Below, piece after piece: positions 26,779-35,768 of a stretch of 64,000 nt of DNA. The stretch comes from Bacteroidota bacterium (GTDB lineage Bacteria; Bacteroidota; Bacteroidia; JACCXN01), in assembly GCA_013696965.1 (NCBI GenBank), contig JACCXN010000035.1:16471-80470 (forward strand), written 5' to 3'. Position 1 is the first letter of the stretch, and the number at the start of each line of letters is the position of its first letter. Below the pieces are notes generated by a model that worked only from the letters and a program-made list of their open reading frames with translations, did not search any database and had not been told where the DNA came from. The position numbers were made by a program, and so were the translations under genes.

Positions 26779-28740
26779 TTAGGCTTTTTCTGAGCTTTTT
26801 CCAAAAAAGTGAACAATCAGGAAGAGGATCAAAAAGCCAAAAGGGAATGTAATATAGGAGGAAACTCCCATTGCTCCGGGAATGGTTCCAAAAACCATGG
26901 CAACAGCTCCAACAGTTAAAGCATAGGGCAATTGTGTTCTTACATGTTCAATATGGTTGCATGAGGAAGCAAGGGAACTTAAAATAGTTGTGTCTGATAT
27001 AGGAGAGCTGTGATCCCCCAGAACAGAACCAGCTAAAACTGTAGACACTACATTATAAAATATCATTAGCGTTGTTTCCTCTGAAAGACCTGTTTCCATA
27101 CAAATATACCAGGTTGCAGGCAGCATGAGTGGATATAGGATTGCCATTGTACCCCAGGAAGAGCCAGTGGAAAAAGCTACCAAAGCCGCAAGAATAAAAG
27201 TGATTGCAGGAATAAAAATTGGGTTAACATCAACAGAAAGCATAATGCCGGTAATAAAATTTGCGGTGTGCATATCCTCTGTTACTAGTGCCAGAGACCA
27301 AGCAAGAACAAGTATCATTACTGCCCCAAGCATTGTTTTAAAACCCTTCATCATAGATTCCATTGTGGCATGAATATCCATAATTCTTTGTGAAAGGGTA
27401 AGTATAACAGCCGTTGCCAGCCCTGAAAGCGAGGACCACAATAATGCATGGTAGGAATTAGCATTTCCAATAATATGGGAAATTTTTCTGGCTAAACTAA
27501 TGGCAGGATCATTCCAAATTTCCGTATCCCACCCTGTATATAACAGACCAGCTATTGTTCCAAATATAACAACCAAAACGGGAATAACAGCATTGTACCA
27601 TTTTGCTGTTATTCCTTTTACAGGTTCAAGCGATGCAAGTTCTTCATTATCCCCTGAAAGAGTATTGTGGATACTATTTCCTGCAATTCCTCTTGCTCTT
27701 CGTTCGGCTTTTAGCATGGGGCCAAAATCTCTGGCTTTTAAAATAAGCACTAAAATAAAAAACAAAGTAAAAATAGGATAAAATGCAAACTGCAAGGAAT
27801 TGATAAAAACAGAATAAGCGCTTTCATCTAATCCGTCAATTACTCCAATACTATCTTTAATGTAACCCAATTGAGCCCCAATCCAAGTAGTTACAAATGC
27901 AATAGCTGCAATAGGGGCTGCTGTAGAATCAACAATATAGCTTAATTTTTCCCGTGAAATATTTAATCTGTCTGTTACAGGCCTCATCGTATTTCCAACC
28001 ACAAGTGTATTGGCATAATCATCAAAAAATATCACGATTCCTAAAAAATAAGTTGTAATTTGTCCTGAAAGAGCGGTTTTGGCATAAACAGAAATTTTAT
28101 CCACAACGCCTTGCATACCCCCATTCTTTGAAATAACGGTTACCATGGAACCTATTATCATAGAAAAGATGATAATGGAAAGGTGATCCCAATTTTCCAA
28201 TGACTTTAAAATGTAGGTGTCAAGAACGGCCAGAAATCCACTAAATATTCCGGTTATTCCATGTAAATAAAAGTGAATAATTCCAGTTCCAATAAAAATA
28301 CCCAGAAATAATGAACTTATTACTTCTCTAAAAAAAAGCGCCATCAGTATGGCCACCAGGGGTGGAAGTATTGACATCCATAATGGGATGGGAGAAACCT
28401 TTTTTTGAAAAATAAAACCTTCGGAATGAATATTAAATTCACTTTCTTCCGAAAAAGTATAGGGTAAAATTCCTAAACCTTCAATTATATTTACTTGTAT
28501 TTCGGCTCCATTTACAAAAATATTAGCCTTGCCATTAATTTGAGAATCAAATTTAATCTTGATTTCTGATTCAACACCACTTACAATTATAGTTGGAAAT
28601 ATTACCTCTGCTTTGGAAAAATCAGGTTGTATTTGATTTGCAGTTTGCTGCGAGACTATTGATAAGGAATCAGCAATAGCTGATTGCAGAAAACATACAT
28701 TTACGATTAAAAAAAGTAAAAGATATAAATGGTATCTCAC
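26779..28740 (-). CDS. nhaC: NhaC family Na+/H+ antiporter with periplasmic N-terminal domain
   Basis: A 653-residue protein. It begins with a signal peptide (residues 1-23, LQSAIADS) and a beta-rich domain of about 90 residues before the first membrane helix near 120. The rest, with about 11-12 helices, is NhaC-like: MALFFREVISSLFLGIFIG, FDDYANTLVVGNTMRPVTD, STAAPIAAIAFVTTWIG and STGSSWGTMAILYPLMLP are the usual family blocks. It should extrude sodium for protons. The secreted N-terminal domain is longer than in classical NhaC of about 450-500 residues. Confidence 0.88.
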   Translation of the reverse strand: MRYHLYLLLFLIVNVCFLQSAIADSLSIVSQQTANQIQPDFSKAEVIFPTIIVSGVESEIKIKFDSQINGKANIFVNGAEIQVNIIEGLGILPYTFSEESEFNIHSEGFIFQKKVSPIPLWMSILPPLVAILMALFFREVISSLFLGIFIGTGIIHFYLHGITGIFSGFLAVLDTYILKSLENWDHLSIIIFSMIIGSMVTVISKNGGMQGVVDKISVYAKTALSGQITTYFLGIVIFFDDYANTLVVGNTMRPVTDRLNISREKLSYIVDSTAAPIAAIAFVTTWIGAQLGYIKDSIGVIDGLDESAYSVFINSLQFAFYPIFTLFFILVLILKARDFGPMLKAERRARGIAGNSIHNTLSGDNEELASLEPVKGITAKWYNAVIPVLVVIFGTIAGLLYTGWDTEIWNDPAISLARKISHIIGNANSYHALLWSSLSGLATAVILTLSQRIMDIHATMESMMKGFKTMLGAVMILVLAWSLALVTEDMHTANFITGIMLSVDVNPIFIPAITFILAALVAFSTGSSWGTMAILYPLMLPATWYICMETGLSEETTLMIFYNVVSTVLAGSVLGDHSSPISDTTILSSLASSCNHIEHVRTQLPYALTVGAVAMVFGTIPGAMGVSSYITFPFGFLILFLIVHFFGKSSEKA

Positions 28741-28878
28741 CTTGGTATTGTTTTTTATTAAGAATTCCCTTAAAGAGGTTTATTTCAAGTAAAGCATTGA
28801 AATAAATCCGAACAGTGGTTACTTAGGCGGTAAAAATAATAAAAAAGTTATGCCTTTGATGATTTAGATAGGAATTCT

Positions 28879-30072
28879 TTAATCTAATTTATTAAAGCAT
28901 TCTTTTATTTTACTGTATGTTCTCTCAATATCATTGTCCAAACCAATTGACATTCTCACCAAACCTTCAGAGACTCCTGTTTCTGTTCTTTCATCCTCTG
29001 GTATTTCAGATGATGTACTACTTCCCGGAGCGCTGAATAAAGTTTTGTAAAATCCAAGACTAACGGCTAAATAACCAATTTTTTCCTCCTGCATCATTTC
29101 CATTAGCTGATATGCCCTTTTTTTAGAACCTACATCCATTAAAAGCATTCCGCTATAACCAAATTCGGTATTCATCATATTGGTTAAAAGTTCATGTTGT
29201 GGGTGTTCTGTCATTCCTGGATAAACAACTTTTATACCTAGTGTTTTCAACCGCTCGGATAAAAATTGGGCATTTTTACTGTGTTGTTTAACTCGTATGT
29301 GAAGTGTTCTTAAATTTTTCAAGATGCTTGCTGCACGCATGCTATCCATTACAGGGCCCAATAACATTGAAGCTCCATTATTAACATCGCTCAAACTGGT
29401 AATAAATTCATTGTTTGCGCATATTACTCCCGCAACAGTATCGCTTGAACCGTTAATGTATTTGGTTAAACTATGTATTACAATATCAGCTCCCAAATTA
29501 ACAGGAGTAACTATCATTGGAGTGAAGGTATTATCCACTACTAATTTTAGATTATGTGCCTTCGCAATTTTAGATAAGGCAGCAATATCTGCAACTTCAA
29601 GCAAAGGATTGCTCAGAGTTTCACAATAAAGTATTTTAGTTTTTGGAGTAATGGCTTTTTTTACCTCTTCAAGATTTATAATATTTACAAAAGTGGTATG
29701 GACATTAAATTTGGGCAAAAAGTTTTTAAATAATGCATAAGTTCCCCCATATACAGTTCTTGCGCTAACTATTTCATCCCCGCTACTACATATTTGCATT
29801 ACTGTACAACTAATAGCTCCCATTCCAGAGGAAGCAACCTGAGCTGATTCTGTGTTTTCTAGAGCAGCAAGTGTATCTGAAAGATATTTATTTGTTGGGT
29901 TCCAATGTCTGGAATAAAGGTAACATCCTTCAAGAGAAGTTTCGAAAATTTCCTCCATTTTATCTGCCTTTAAAAAAGTATAGGTAGATGAATCTTCAAT
30001 TGAGGGATTTACCCCTCCAAATTCTCCAAAATATTGATGGTCCTGAACACTGCTTGCTGGATCAAACTTCAT
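28879..30072 (-). CDS. Trans-sulfuration PLP-dependent enzyme (Cys/Met metabolism family)
   Basis: A 397-residue protein. The family blocks are YSRHWNPTNKYL near residue 54, the substrate/PLP segment ASSGMGAISCTV, RTVYGGTYALF, ETLSNPLLEVAD, VVDNTFTPM with the PLP Asp, and HSLTKYINGSSDTVAG with the Schiff-base Lys. Members are cystathionine gamma-synthase, beta/gamma-lyases and methionine gamma-lyase; the exact reaction cannot be fixed from motifs. A -7 box lies 26 bases upstream of the start. The gene stands alone. Confidence 0.9.
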   Translation of the reverse strand: MKFDPASSVQDHQYFGEFGGVNPSIEDSSTYTFLKADKMEEIFETSLEGCYLYSRHWNPTNKYLSDTLAALENTESAQVASSGMGAISCTVMQICSSGDEIVSARTVYGGTYALFKNFLPKFNVHTTFVNIINLEEVKKAITPKTKILYCETLSNPLLEVADIAALSKIAKAHNLKLVVDNTFTPMIVTPVNLGADIVIHSLTKYINGSSDTVAGVICANNEFITSLSDVNNGASMLLGPVMDSMRAASILKNLRTLHIRVKQHSKNAQFLSERLKTLGIKVVYPGMTEHPQHELLTNMMNTEFGYSGMLLMDVGSKKRAYQLMEMMQEEKIGYLAVSLGFYKTLFSAPGSSTSSEIPEDERTETGVSEGLVRMSIGLDNDIERTYSKIKECFNKLD

Positions 30073-30097
30073 AATGCTTCTGTATAAGATTAATTTG

Positions 30098-30105
30098 CAA
30101 AAGTA
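30098..30105 (-). promoter_or_regulatory. -7 promoter box of trans-sulfuration gene
   Basis: TACTTTTG on the minus strand matches TAnnTTTG, 25 bases upstream of the ATG at 30072. No TTG at the usual distance. Confidence 0.5.
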
Positions 30106-30396
30106 CCAATTAGAATTGATTTTTGATGCTGCAAGATTATTTTATACAGAATATTTATTTTGATTTGCAAATGGGATTTACTAGATAAAGCCACCCAAAA
30201 ATAGGAGAATCGGATAAGTATATAACAAAATTATTTCTTGCATTATTTCTTAAGGATTTATCTATAGCATTTCTGCTACAATCTTTCCTCTCGGACCTTT
30301 TCTGCTAAAATATTTTTTTCAAAAAAACCTTTCTCCCAAAACCTTTTCTCATAGAATATCACCAAGAATCTTGATCAATCAATGATGATACTTTTA
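30106..30396. other. Intergenic stretch next to IS remnant
   Basis: No gene recognised. On the minus strand it continues from the IS30 transposase remnant and may be further decayed transposase sequence, but no conserved block can be read. Confidence 0.4.
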
Positions 30397-30630
30397 GCGT
30401 AATGCTTCATTAAACTTTATGCATTTCGGTTTACCTTGAATTCGTGTTTCATATTTGATTTGAGCTTATTTTGATTTATATATACCGCTCCGTGCATCGC
30501 AATTACGCTTGATTTCGCTATAAACCACTGATATATCAACTCTGATTATTTTTGCAATAGAAGATTTTGATTCTCTTTCTTGTAACAATACCTCATTTTT
30601 ACACCTTTGCTCTTGTGAAAGATGTGACAT
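30397..30630 (-). pseudogene. IS30 family transposase N-terminal remnant
   Basis: From an ATG at 30630 the frame reads MSHLSQEQRCKNEVLLQE, SKSSIAKIIRVDISVVYSEI and KRNCDARSGIYKSK, then a stop, then AQIKYETRIQGKPKCIKF in the same frame, then more stops. The helix-turn-helix followed by EIKRN and a YxxxxAQ segment is the typical start of IS30 transposases. The catalytic DDE domain is absent, so this is a dead fragment. The 51-bp repeats upstream of its start may be its left end. Confidence 0.8.
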
Positions 30631-30682
30631 TACAACTTTATTTTTGGCGATTTATCGGGGTAAAATAACTACTTTCCAAGAA

Positions 30683-30715
30683 ACAGAGAGGGAAATTTTA
30701 TAATTTTCCTCCTGT
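30683..30715 (+). other. Hairpin with T-run (terminator-like)
   Basis: Imperfect stem ACAG.GAGG.GAAA with TTTTC.CTC.CTGT, followed by TTTTTA on the plus strand. No plus-strand gene precedes it. It may belong to the IS remnant, protecting it from read-in. Confidence 0.4.
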
Positions 30716-30720
30716 TTTTA

Positions 30721-30847
30721 TATTTATTTTACCTCGCAATCTAAAAGTTGCATTTGTTAGTTGAATCTAATTATTTATTTTACCTCGCAATCTAAAAGTT
30801 GCATTTGTTAATTGAATCTAATGTTACAATTGTTAATTGAATCTAAT
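30721..30847. repeat. 51-bp tandem repeat, 2.5 copies
   Basis: Two 51-base copies (30721-30771 and 30772-30822) differ at one base; a partial third of 25 bases (30823-30847) matches the right half. Each contains CGCAATCTAAAAGTTGCAT and TTGAATCTAAT. They lie between the IS30 remnant start and the end of the FAD-Rieske gene. Too few copies, no spacers, so not CRISPR. Confidence 0.9.
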
Positions 30848-30865
30848 TTTTAAAAAGAACGCCTG

Positions 30866-32509
30866 TCATTTTTCTTTTCTAATTTGCGCATGAATTTTTT
30901 CATAGACCATAAAACTTTCCGGGATTTTTTCCAATGAAAGGTCGGAGTTAGCAGGTCCATTGACAACTTTTCCATAACAGCTGAACCTGGAACCATGACA
31001 GGGACAATCAAAAGTTTTTTCATCATTATTCCAATGCACAACACATTTCAGGTGCGGACAAATAGCATTGTAGGCATGAATTTCACCGAATTCGTCCTTG
31101 TAAACCGCTAATCGACTCATTCCATTTCGAATAATTGCACCTTCACCTTTCATAAGAAAGTCTTCGTTTTCAACTTTATCTCCTTTTAAAAAATCACCGT
31201 ATTGTTTTATGACATTTGCATTTTCTTCAATAAACTCTTTTGTTGATTCTAAATGAATGCGAGAAGGATCGTATATTTTTGCCCAGTCGTTTTTTCTGCC
31301 ATGAATAAGGTCAGTAATTAAAATGCCGGCTATTGTTCCATGAGTCATTCCATTACCTGAGTCTCCAGTTACAATGTAAATATTTTTGCTATCCATTGGA
31401 TTTCTTCCAATAAATGCCAAGTAGTCAACAGGTTCTATTACTTGCCCTGACCATTTATATATAATTTCCTCAATTGGAAATCTTTTTAAAGCCCATTTCT
31501 TAAGTCTTTGGAATCGGTCAATTACTTGTTCCTCATCCTGCCCGGTTTTATGATCTTCACCACCTATGATTAGTAGATCATATTTATGATCATAGGACTG
31601 TAACCTAACGTAATGATATGGATTTGTATGCCATTTTGAATTCTGCTCACCTGTATCCCACCATAATGCTTTTGGTAATGAATTTTTAGGAATTTTTGCA
31701 CCTATTACATAAGTACGATAAGGAGCCTGCTTGGTGTGAATTGCCACTTTATTATTTACCGGGGAATTTGTTGCTACCACAATTTGTTTTGCCTTTACAC
31801 GATAACCATGTGAAGTAACAATACCATTTTTATCAATTGTTTTGGCATGAGTTCCTGTAAATATCATTCCTCCAAATGAAATTATTACATCACACAATCC
31901 TTTAAGATACTTCATTGGATGGAATTGCGCCTGATCTTTAAATTTAAGACAAGGGCCTTGTTCTGTTGGTATTCCAGGAATATGGTTTATGATTTCAGTA
32001 TTTATACCAGCTCTTTGCGTTGCTTCATATTCTTCAATTATGGATTCCTCCTTATCTGAGGAATGTAAAAATAAATATCCGTTAAGTCTTTCAAAATCAC
32101 ATGGAATTGCTTCTTCCAATACAATTTTTTCTATCATTTCAATAGCAGCTGTATGACTTTGAGCTGCAAGCCGAGCTCCCTCATGTCCAAAAACCTTTTC
32201 AATTTCAAAATATCTGTCATCTAGGGCATTTACAATGTGTGCAGTAGTTCGTCCTGTTTCCCCACTTCCAATATAACCATCTTCAATAATAGCAACTGTT
32301 TTCCCTTCTTTAACTAACATATATGCAGTTGTTACACCAGCAATTCCTCCGCCAACTATTACCACATCTACACTTATGTCTTGTTGTAGTTCGGAATAAC
32401 TAACTGGAACGGAAGAATTTATCCAAAAAGTGTTGTTTTGTCCCGAAGTTATATCACCACTTGCATCAGATAAGTCAAAATTATTTTCATTGTTATTTAT
32501 AATGGTCAT
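30866..32509 (-). CDS. FAD-dependent oxidoreductase with C-terminal Rieske domain
   Basis: A 547-residue protein. Residues about 48-85 form the FAD-binding beta-alpha-beta unit (VVIVGGGIAGVTTAYMLVKEGK). The body is DAO/glycine-oxidase-like, with a second dinucleotide contact at VTGDSGNGMTHG near residue 385. Residues about 455-540 are a Rieske domain: CPHLKCVVHW and CPCHGSRF supply the two Cys and two His ligands of a [2Fe-2S] cluster. Such fusions are widespread but their substrates are mostly unknown. No signal peptide. It is 15 bases from the upstream small membrane gene, so likely cotranscribed. Confidence 0.9.
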   Translation of the reverse strand: MTIINNNENNFDLSDASGDITSGQNNTFWINSSVPVSYSELQQDISVDVVIVGGGIAGVTTAYMLVKEGKTVAIIEDGYIGSGETGRTTAHIVNALDDRYFEIEKVFGHEGARLAAQSHTAAIEMIEKIVLEEAIPCDFERLNGYLFLHSSDKEESIIEEYEATQRAGINTEIINHIPGIPTEQGPCLKFKDQAQFHPMKYLKGLCDVIISFGGMIFTGTHAKTIDKNGIVTSHGYRVKAKQIVVATNSPVNNKVAIHTKQAPYRTYVIGAKIPKNSLPKALWWDTGEQNSKWHTNPYHYVRLQSYDHKYDLLIIGGEDHKTGQDEEQVIDRFQRLKKWALKRFPIEEIIYKWSGQVIEPVDYLAFIGRNPMDSKNIYIVTGDSGNGMTHGTIAGILITDLIHGRKNDWAKIYDPSRIHLESTKEFIEENANVIKQYGDFLKGDKVENEDFLMKGEGAIIRNGMSRLAVYKDEFGEIHAYNAICPHLKCVVHWNNDEKTFDCPCHGSRFSCYGKVVNGPANSDLSLEKIPESFMVYEKIHAQIRKEK

Positions 32510-32524
32510 TGTTTTTTATAAGTG

Positions 32525-32806
32525 TTAGTGTGAGTTATTATTTTTTGAGTTATTCGGTTTGTTTGTATTGTTTTTTAAAATACTTTTAGTGGAATTAATG
32601 TTTGGGTTTCGTAAGTTGGGCTTAGGCATGTTTGGATTGTTTTTTCTTTTATTGTCCTCCCTAAAAAACAAATAAAGCGCAACTAATAAGGCTATTCCAA
32701 GTATGAAATAAATTGGCCATGTTGGTATAATTAAAAATACAACAACAACCCATGCAATTAGGATTATTATTATTAGAATCAGAAAAATTCTTCTTGCTGT
32801 TCCCAC
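32525..32806 (-). CDS. Small two-helix membrane protein
   Basis: A 93-residue protein starting at GTG. Two close hydrophobic helices (residues about 7-27 and 30-47) are followed by a long hydrophilic, Asn/Lys-rich tail (NPNMPKPNLRNPN and similar). No known domain. It is the first gene of a probable operon with the FAD-Rieske protein, so it may be a membrane partner. The Asn-rich tail is low complexity and likely disordered. Confidence 0.6.
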   Translation of the reverse strand: MGTARRIFLILIIIILIAWVVVVFLIIPTWPIYFILGIALLVALYLFFREDNKRKNNPNMPKPNLRNPNINSTKSILKNNTNKPNNSKNNNSH

Positions 32807-33001
32807 TATGTTTTTTTTGTTTTAATAGTTAATAAAATATCCTGCCAGTTTTATTGAAGTTGATAAAACAGACCATTCAGCCTCGAAATCTTGTTAAGAA
32901 TGAAAATATTGAATGGGAATTTTAATGTTATTCGAATTTCTGAACTTAAAATATTGTGATTTTTTGTAGAAGGTTTTCTACAAACTGAGAAAATTCCCAC
33001 T

Positions 33002-33367
33002 CTATTCCAGAAGGTTTTTTACTGTTTTAATAAGCAATTGCGGAGAAAAAGGTTTTAACAGGCAGGCATCAGCCTGGGTAATAGTTGCTTGTAATATTTC
33101 TTTTTCCATTCCACTTAGAATAATTACAGGAACAGGTTTTTTATACAAATGATTTTTAACGTGGTCAATTATTTCAAATCCTCCTGAGAAAGGAAGCATA
33201 ATGTCTGTTATTACTAAATCAAAATCATCATCATTAAATTTATGGATGGCTTTTTTTACGGTTTGTACAGCACTTACTTTATAGTTTTCAAGTTCAAGAA
33301 AGCTTACTATTGATTGTCGAATAAAAGGCTCATCCTCAATGACTAAAATATTTTTTATTTTCCCCAT
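33002..33367 (-). CDS. Single-domain response regulator
   Basis: A 121-residue receiver domain. The acidic pocket IEDE is near residues 10-13, the phosphoacceptor is Asp55 in LVITDIMLP, the switch Ser is in ILSG and the conserved Lys is in CLLKPFSP. No output domain, so it must act on a partner protein or pass phosphate. Its ATG overlaps the stop of the DUF2490 gene (TAATG), so it is translated with the polyphosphate-type operon. No kinase gene is adjacent. Confidence 0.9.
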   Translation of the reverse strand: MGKIKNILVIEDEPFIRQSIVSFLELENYKVSAVQTVKKAIHKFNDDDFDLVITDIMLPFSGGFEIIDHVKNHLYKKPVPVIILSGMEKEILQATITQADACLLKPFSPQLLIKTVKNLLE

Positions 33368-34053
33368 TAAATTATAATATTTACACTGGTTCCTAATATA
33401 TAATGAGTGGCAGGTACATTAATGTTTTGAATGGTGCGCAACATATAATAGACCGAAATACTGGTGTATTTATTAAATGAATAATCCATCCCTAATTTAA
33501 ATCTTTGCTGAACCCATTTTGTATCGGGAAATTCATCCATAGTATTAAAAAATTCAACTGCAGCGTATGGAGTCCATTGCTTATTTAATTCAACATTAGC
33601 CTGAATTTTATGTCTTAAAAATTGTTGTGGAATCCTTCCATTTTCTGATGAAAACATATCCTTATAATTCATCTGGTATCTCAACCTATAACTTAATTCT
33701 ATTGGCTTCCATTCATTTTTTAAAATCAAATCAGTTACTAACCTGTGTCTTGAGCTAAATGCAAAGTCTCTTTGAACATTTTGGCTGTTTCGGTAACTCA
33801 TTCCTATTCTCAAATGCTTATTGAATTTATAGGCAATACCAACATCAATAAATCCTTTCTGAACTTCTGTGGCGTTGTTTCTAAGCCTTATTTCCTGCCT
33901 AATATTTATACTTGTTCCAGGGGCTATTTCTTTCTTTAATTTCAATCCAGACCAAATAAGAAAGTCTTGTGTGTTTTGACTTTTTACTTGATCTGGCCCC
34001 AACCAAAAAAACAAGAGCAAAATGAGAATTATTACTGTTTCTTTTTTCATCAA
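33367..34053 (-). CDS. DUF2490 outer-membrane beta-barrel-like protein
   Basis: A 228-residue protein with a signal peptide (cleavage near QVKSQN). The mature start DFLIWSGLKLKKEIAPG, many alternating beta strands, RHRLVTDLILK and the R(F/H)K(I/L) strands fit DUF2490, a predicted outer-membrane barrel family. Function unknown. It is third in the VTC-DUF4956 operon and overlaps the response-regulator start. Confidence 0.8.
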   Translation of the reverse strand: MMKKETVIILILLLFFWLGPDQVKSQNTQDFLIWSGLKLKKEIAPGTSINIRQEIRLRNNATEVQKGFIDVGIAYKFNKHLRIGMSYRNSQNVQRDFAFSSRHRLVTDLILKNEWKPIELSYRLRYQMNYKDMFSSENGRIPQQFLRHKIQANVELNKQWTPYAAVEFFNTMDEFPDTKWVQQRFKLGMDYSFNKYTSISVYYMLRTIQNINVPATHYILGTSVNIII

Positions 34054-34077
34054 TGTTTATGTTTTAAGTAACACATC

Positions 34078-34770
34078 TTAATTTTGTAAAGAAGATTGTG
34101 ACGCTGCTTTTATACTTGTTTTTTCCACCAAAACTTTTTGCTGTTTAGTATCCAAATAATATATTTTTACACTTGCACTATCTTTCATGAAATTGATTTT
34201 ACTAATTGAAATTCTGTGGATATTAAGTCCAGTTCTTGCTTTTAAGTCTTCAATTAATAGGGCATGATTTTCTGGTTTTATCATTTCTATGTTTTCATAC
34301 TGCACCTTTTGCGTATTCTCATTTTTCATAAATAGATTCCCATCAAGAAAATAAGCGCAAGTCAATATAATTGAATTGATTAAAATAGTTTCGAAATATG
34401 TTCCTTTGGCAACAGCACTAATTAGTCCTATTGCAATAACAATAAACAAATAGGTCATATCCTTTGCTGAAATATTGACAGTACGATATCTTAACAAAGA
34501 AAAAACAGCGAATAGTCCGAAGGCAGCTCCCATAGAAAGTTCAACCTTATTTAACAGATAGGTAATGATAAATATCACCACATTAAAAAGAAAGTAGGTG
34601 AAAAAATAATCTTTTTTCTTATAAATGGGATAGTAAATTAGCCTGATGAGTATTAGTACAGAAAGGAAATTAATTGCTAACCGTAAAAAAAATTTTGCTC
34701 CTATTTTGTCAAATAGTTCAAAATTTGGAAATACATCATTGGTTTGAGTAATAACTTCAAGAAGTAACAT
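34078..34770 (-). CDS. DUF4956 domain membrane protein
   Basis: A 230-residue protein with four membrane segments in residues 28-145, then a soluble C-terminal domain. The GAAFGLFAVFSLLRYRTVNISAKDMTYLF block is the DUF4956 signature. DUF4956 genes are often next to VTC-domain polyphosphate polymerase genes, as here: the two overlap by 14 bases. It is possibly the membrane part of a polyphosphate system; this role is inference. Confidence 0.88.
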   Translation of the reverse strand: MLLLEVITQTNDVFPNFELFDKIGAKFFLRLAINFLSVLILIRLIYYPIYKKKDYFFTYFLFNVVIFIITYLLNKVELSMGAAFGLFAVFSLLRYRTVNISAKDMTYLFIVIAIGLISAVAKGTYFETILINSIILTCAYFLDGNLFMKNENTQKVQYENIEMIKPENHALLIEDLKARTGLNIHRISISKINFMKDSASVKIYYLDTKQQKVLVEKTSIKAASQSSLQN

Positions 34771-35554
34771 ACATTATTTTTTTTAAGGTTAATAATTTGG
34801 GTTTGAATAGGTTTTGTTTTATTTTGGGGAATAATTGTGTAATTCCAAAACAATATTTGCTTATTGATATTTTTCTTATTTTGTTTTTATTCATTACTTG
34901 ATGAAAAAATGATTTAATAGAATTACCGTCTTGTTTCAATTCAGCAATTACCAGGAATTCAAATGTTTTTTCACCCTGCTCATTTTTCATTGTTAAATCA
35001 ATATCAAGGGTTACTCTTTCAGTTAAATCGTTATTGACTAATGTAATGCGAGAATAGTTTATCCAGCAGACGGGCTTAAGACTTTCAGCCTTGATATTTG
35101 CAATAGATCGTAGAAATTTTTTAGCAGCTTTGCTTAAAGACTGTTCAATACTTTCTAGCTTAATTCTGTTTTTTATTGTTCTGGATTTATTGTTTTTAAA
35201 CTTGATTTCAAAAAAATTCAGATTTGACTCAACATATTTTCTACATCTTATTTTATACCGGTTTGATTTTCCATTGTGATGATTCAGGTATAAATCATAT
35301 TTTTCCGTATCAAAATACAGTGTCTCGTAATTTGAGATTCTGTTATTCATAATTTCCAAAACTTTATAATTTTCTTTTAAATTTTGAAGAACTATTTTCA
35401 ATTTATCCAAATGAAAAACAAATTTTATATCAGTTCTATTCATTAACTTGACATTGTCCATTTCATTTAAATTTAAAGACCTGAAATCCTTTAATTCTTG
35501 CATAATTTGTTCAAAGAGGACTGAATCATTTGTCATAATCGAGCGGGTTTGCAT
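34757..35554 (-). CDS. VTC domain polyphosphate polymerase-like protein
   Basis: A 265-residue protein of the VTC/triphosphate-tunnel type. Visible tunnel residues are R40 and K44 in NRTDIKF, the basic strand R99-K101-R103-R105, E116-K118-K120 in FFEIKFK, a RVTLDIDL strand and the E-x-K strand VIAELKQDG. A SISKYCFG end is typical. Related eukaryotic VTC4 makes polyphosphate from ATP; here the presence of the tunnel residues supports phosphate-chain chemistry but not direction. It starts the operon with DUF4956, DUF2490 and a response regulator. ATGs at residues 1 and 7 are both possible starts. Confidence 0.82.
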   Translation of the reverse strand: MQTRSIMTNDSVLFEQIMQELKDFRSLNLNEMDNVKLMNRTDIKFVFHLDKLKIVLQNLKENYKVLEIMNNRISNYETLYFDTEKYDLYLNHHNGKSNRYKIRCRKYVESNLNFFEIKFKNNKSRTIKNRIKLESIEQSLSKAAKKFLRSIANIKAESLKPVCWINYSRITLVNNDLTERVTLDIDLTMKNEQGEKTFEFLVIAELKQDGNSIKSFFHQVMNKNKIRKISISKYCFGITQLFPKIKQNLFKPKLLTLKKIMYVTS

Positions 35555-35768
35555 ATAGTTAAGTGCCTTTTCATTATATACCTTTCCTTTTTCTAAAGCT
35601 CTATTTACATGGATTTATACTAACTTTTTTACTTGCTTTAATTATTATCAAGCTTAAATTTATTAAATTTTACCAGCTATACTTTTCTTTTCAATTGTAG
35701 ATGTTTTTTATCATCAATTGTATATTTGCATTACCATTTCTTCCTTTTTAAAAGCATCAAAAGACATA

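Noticed and set aside
30721-30847. CRISPR array
   Set aside because: Only 2.5 contiguous copies, with no spacers between them and no cas genes.
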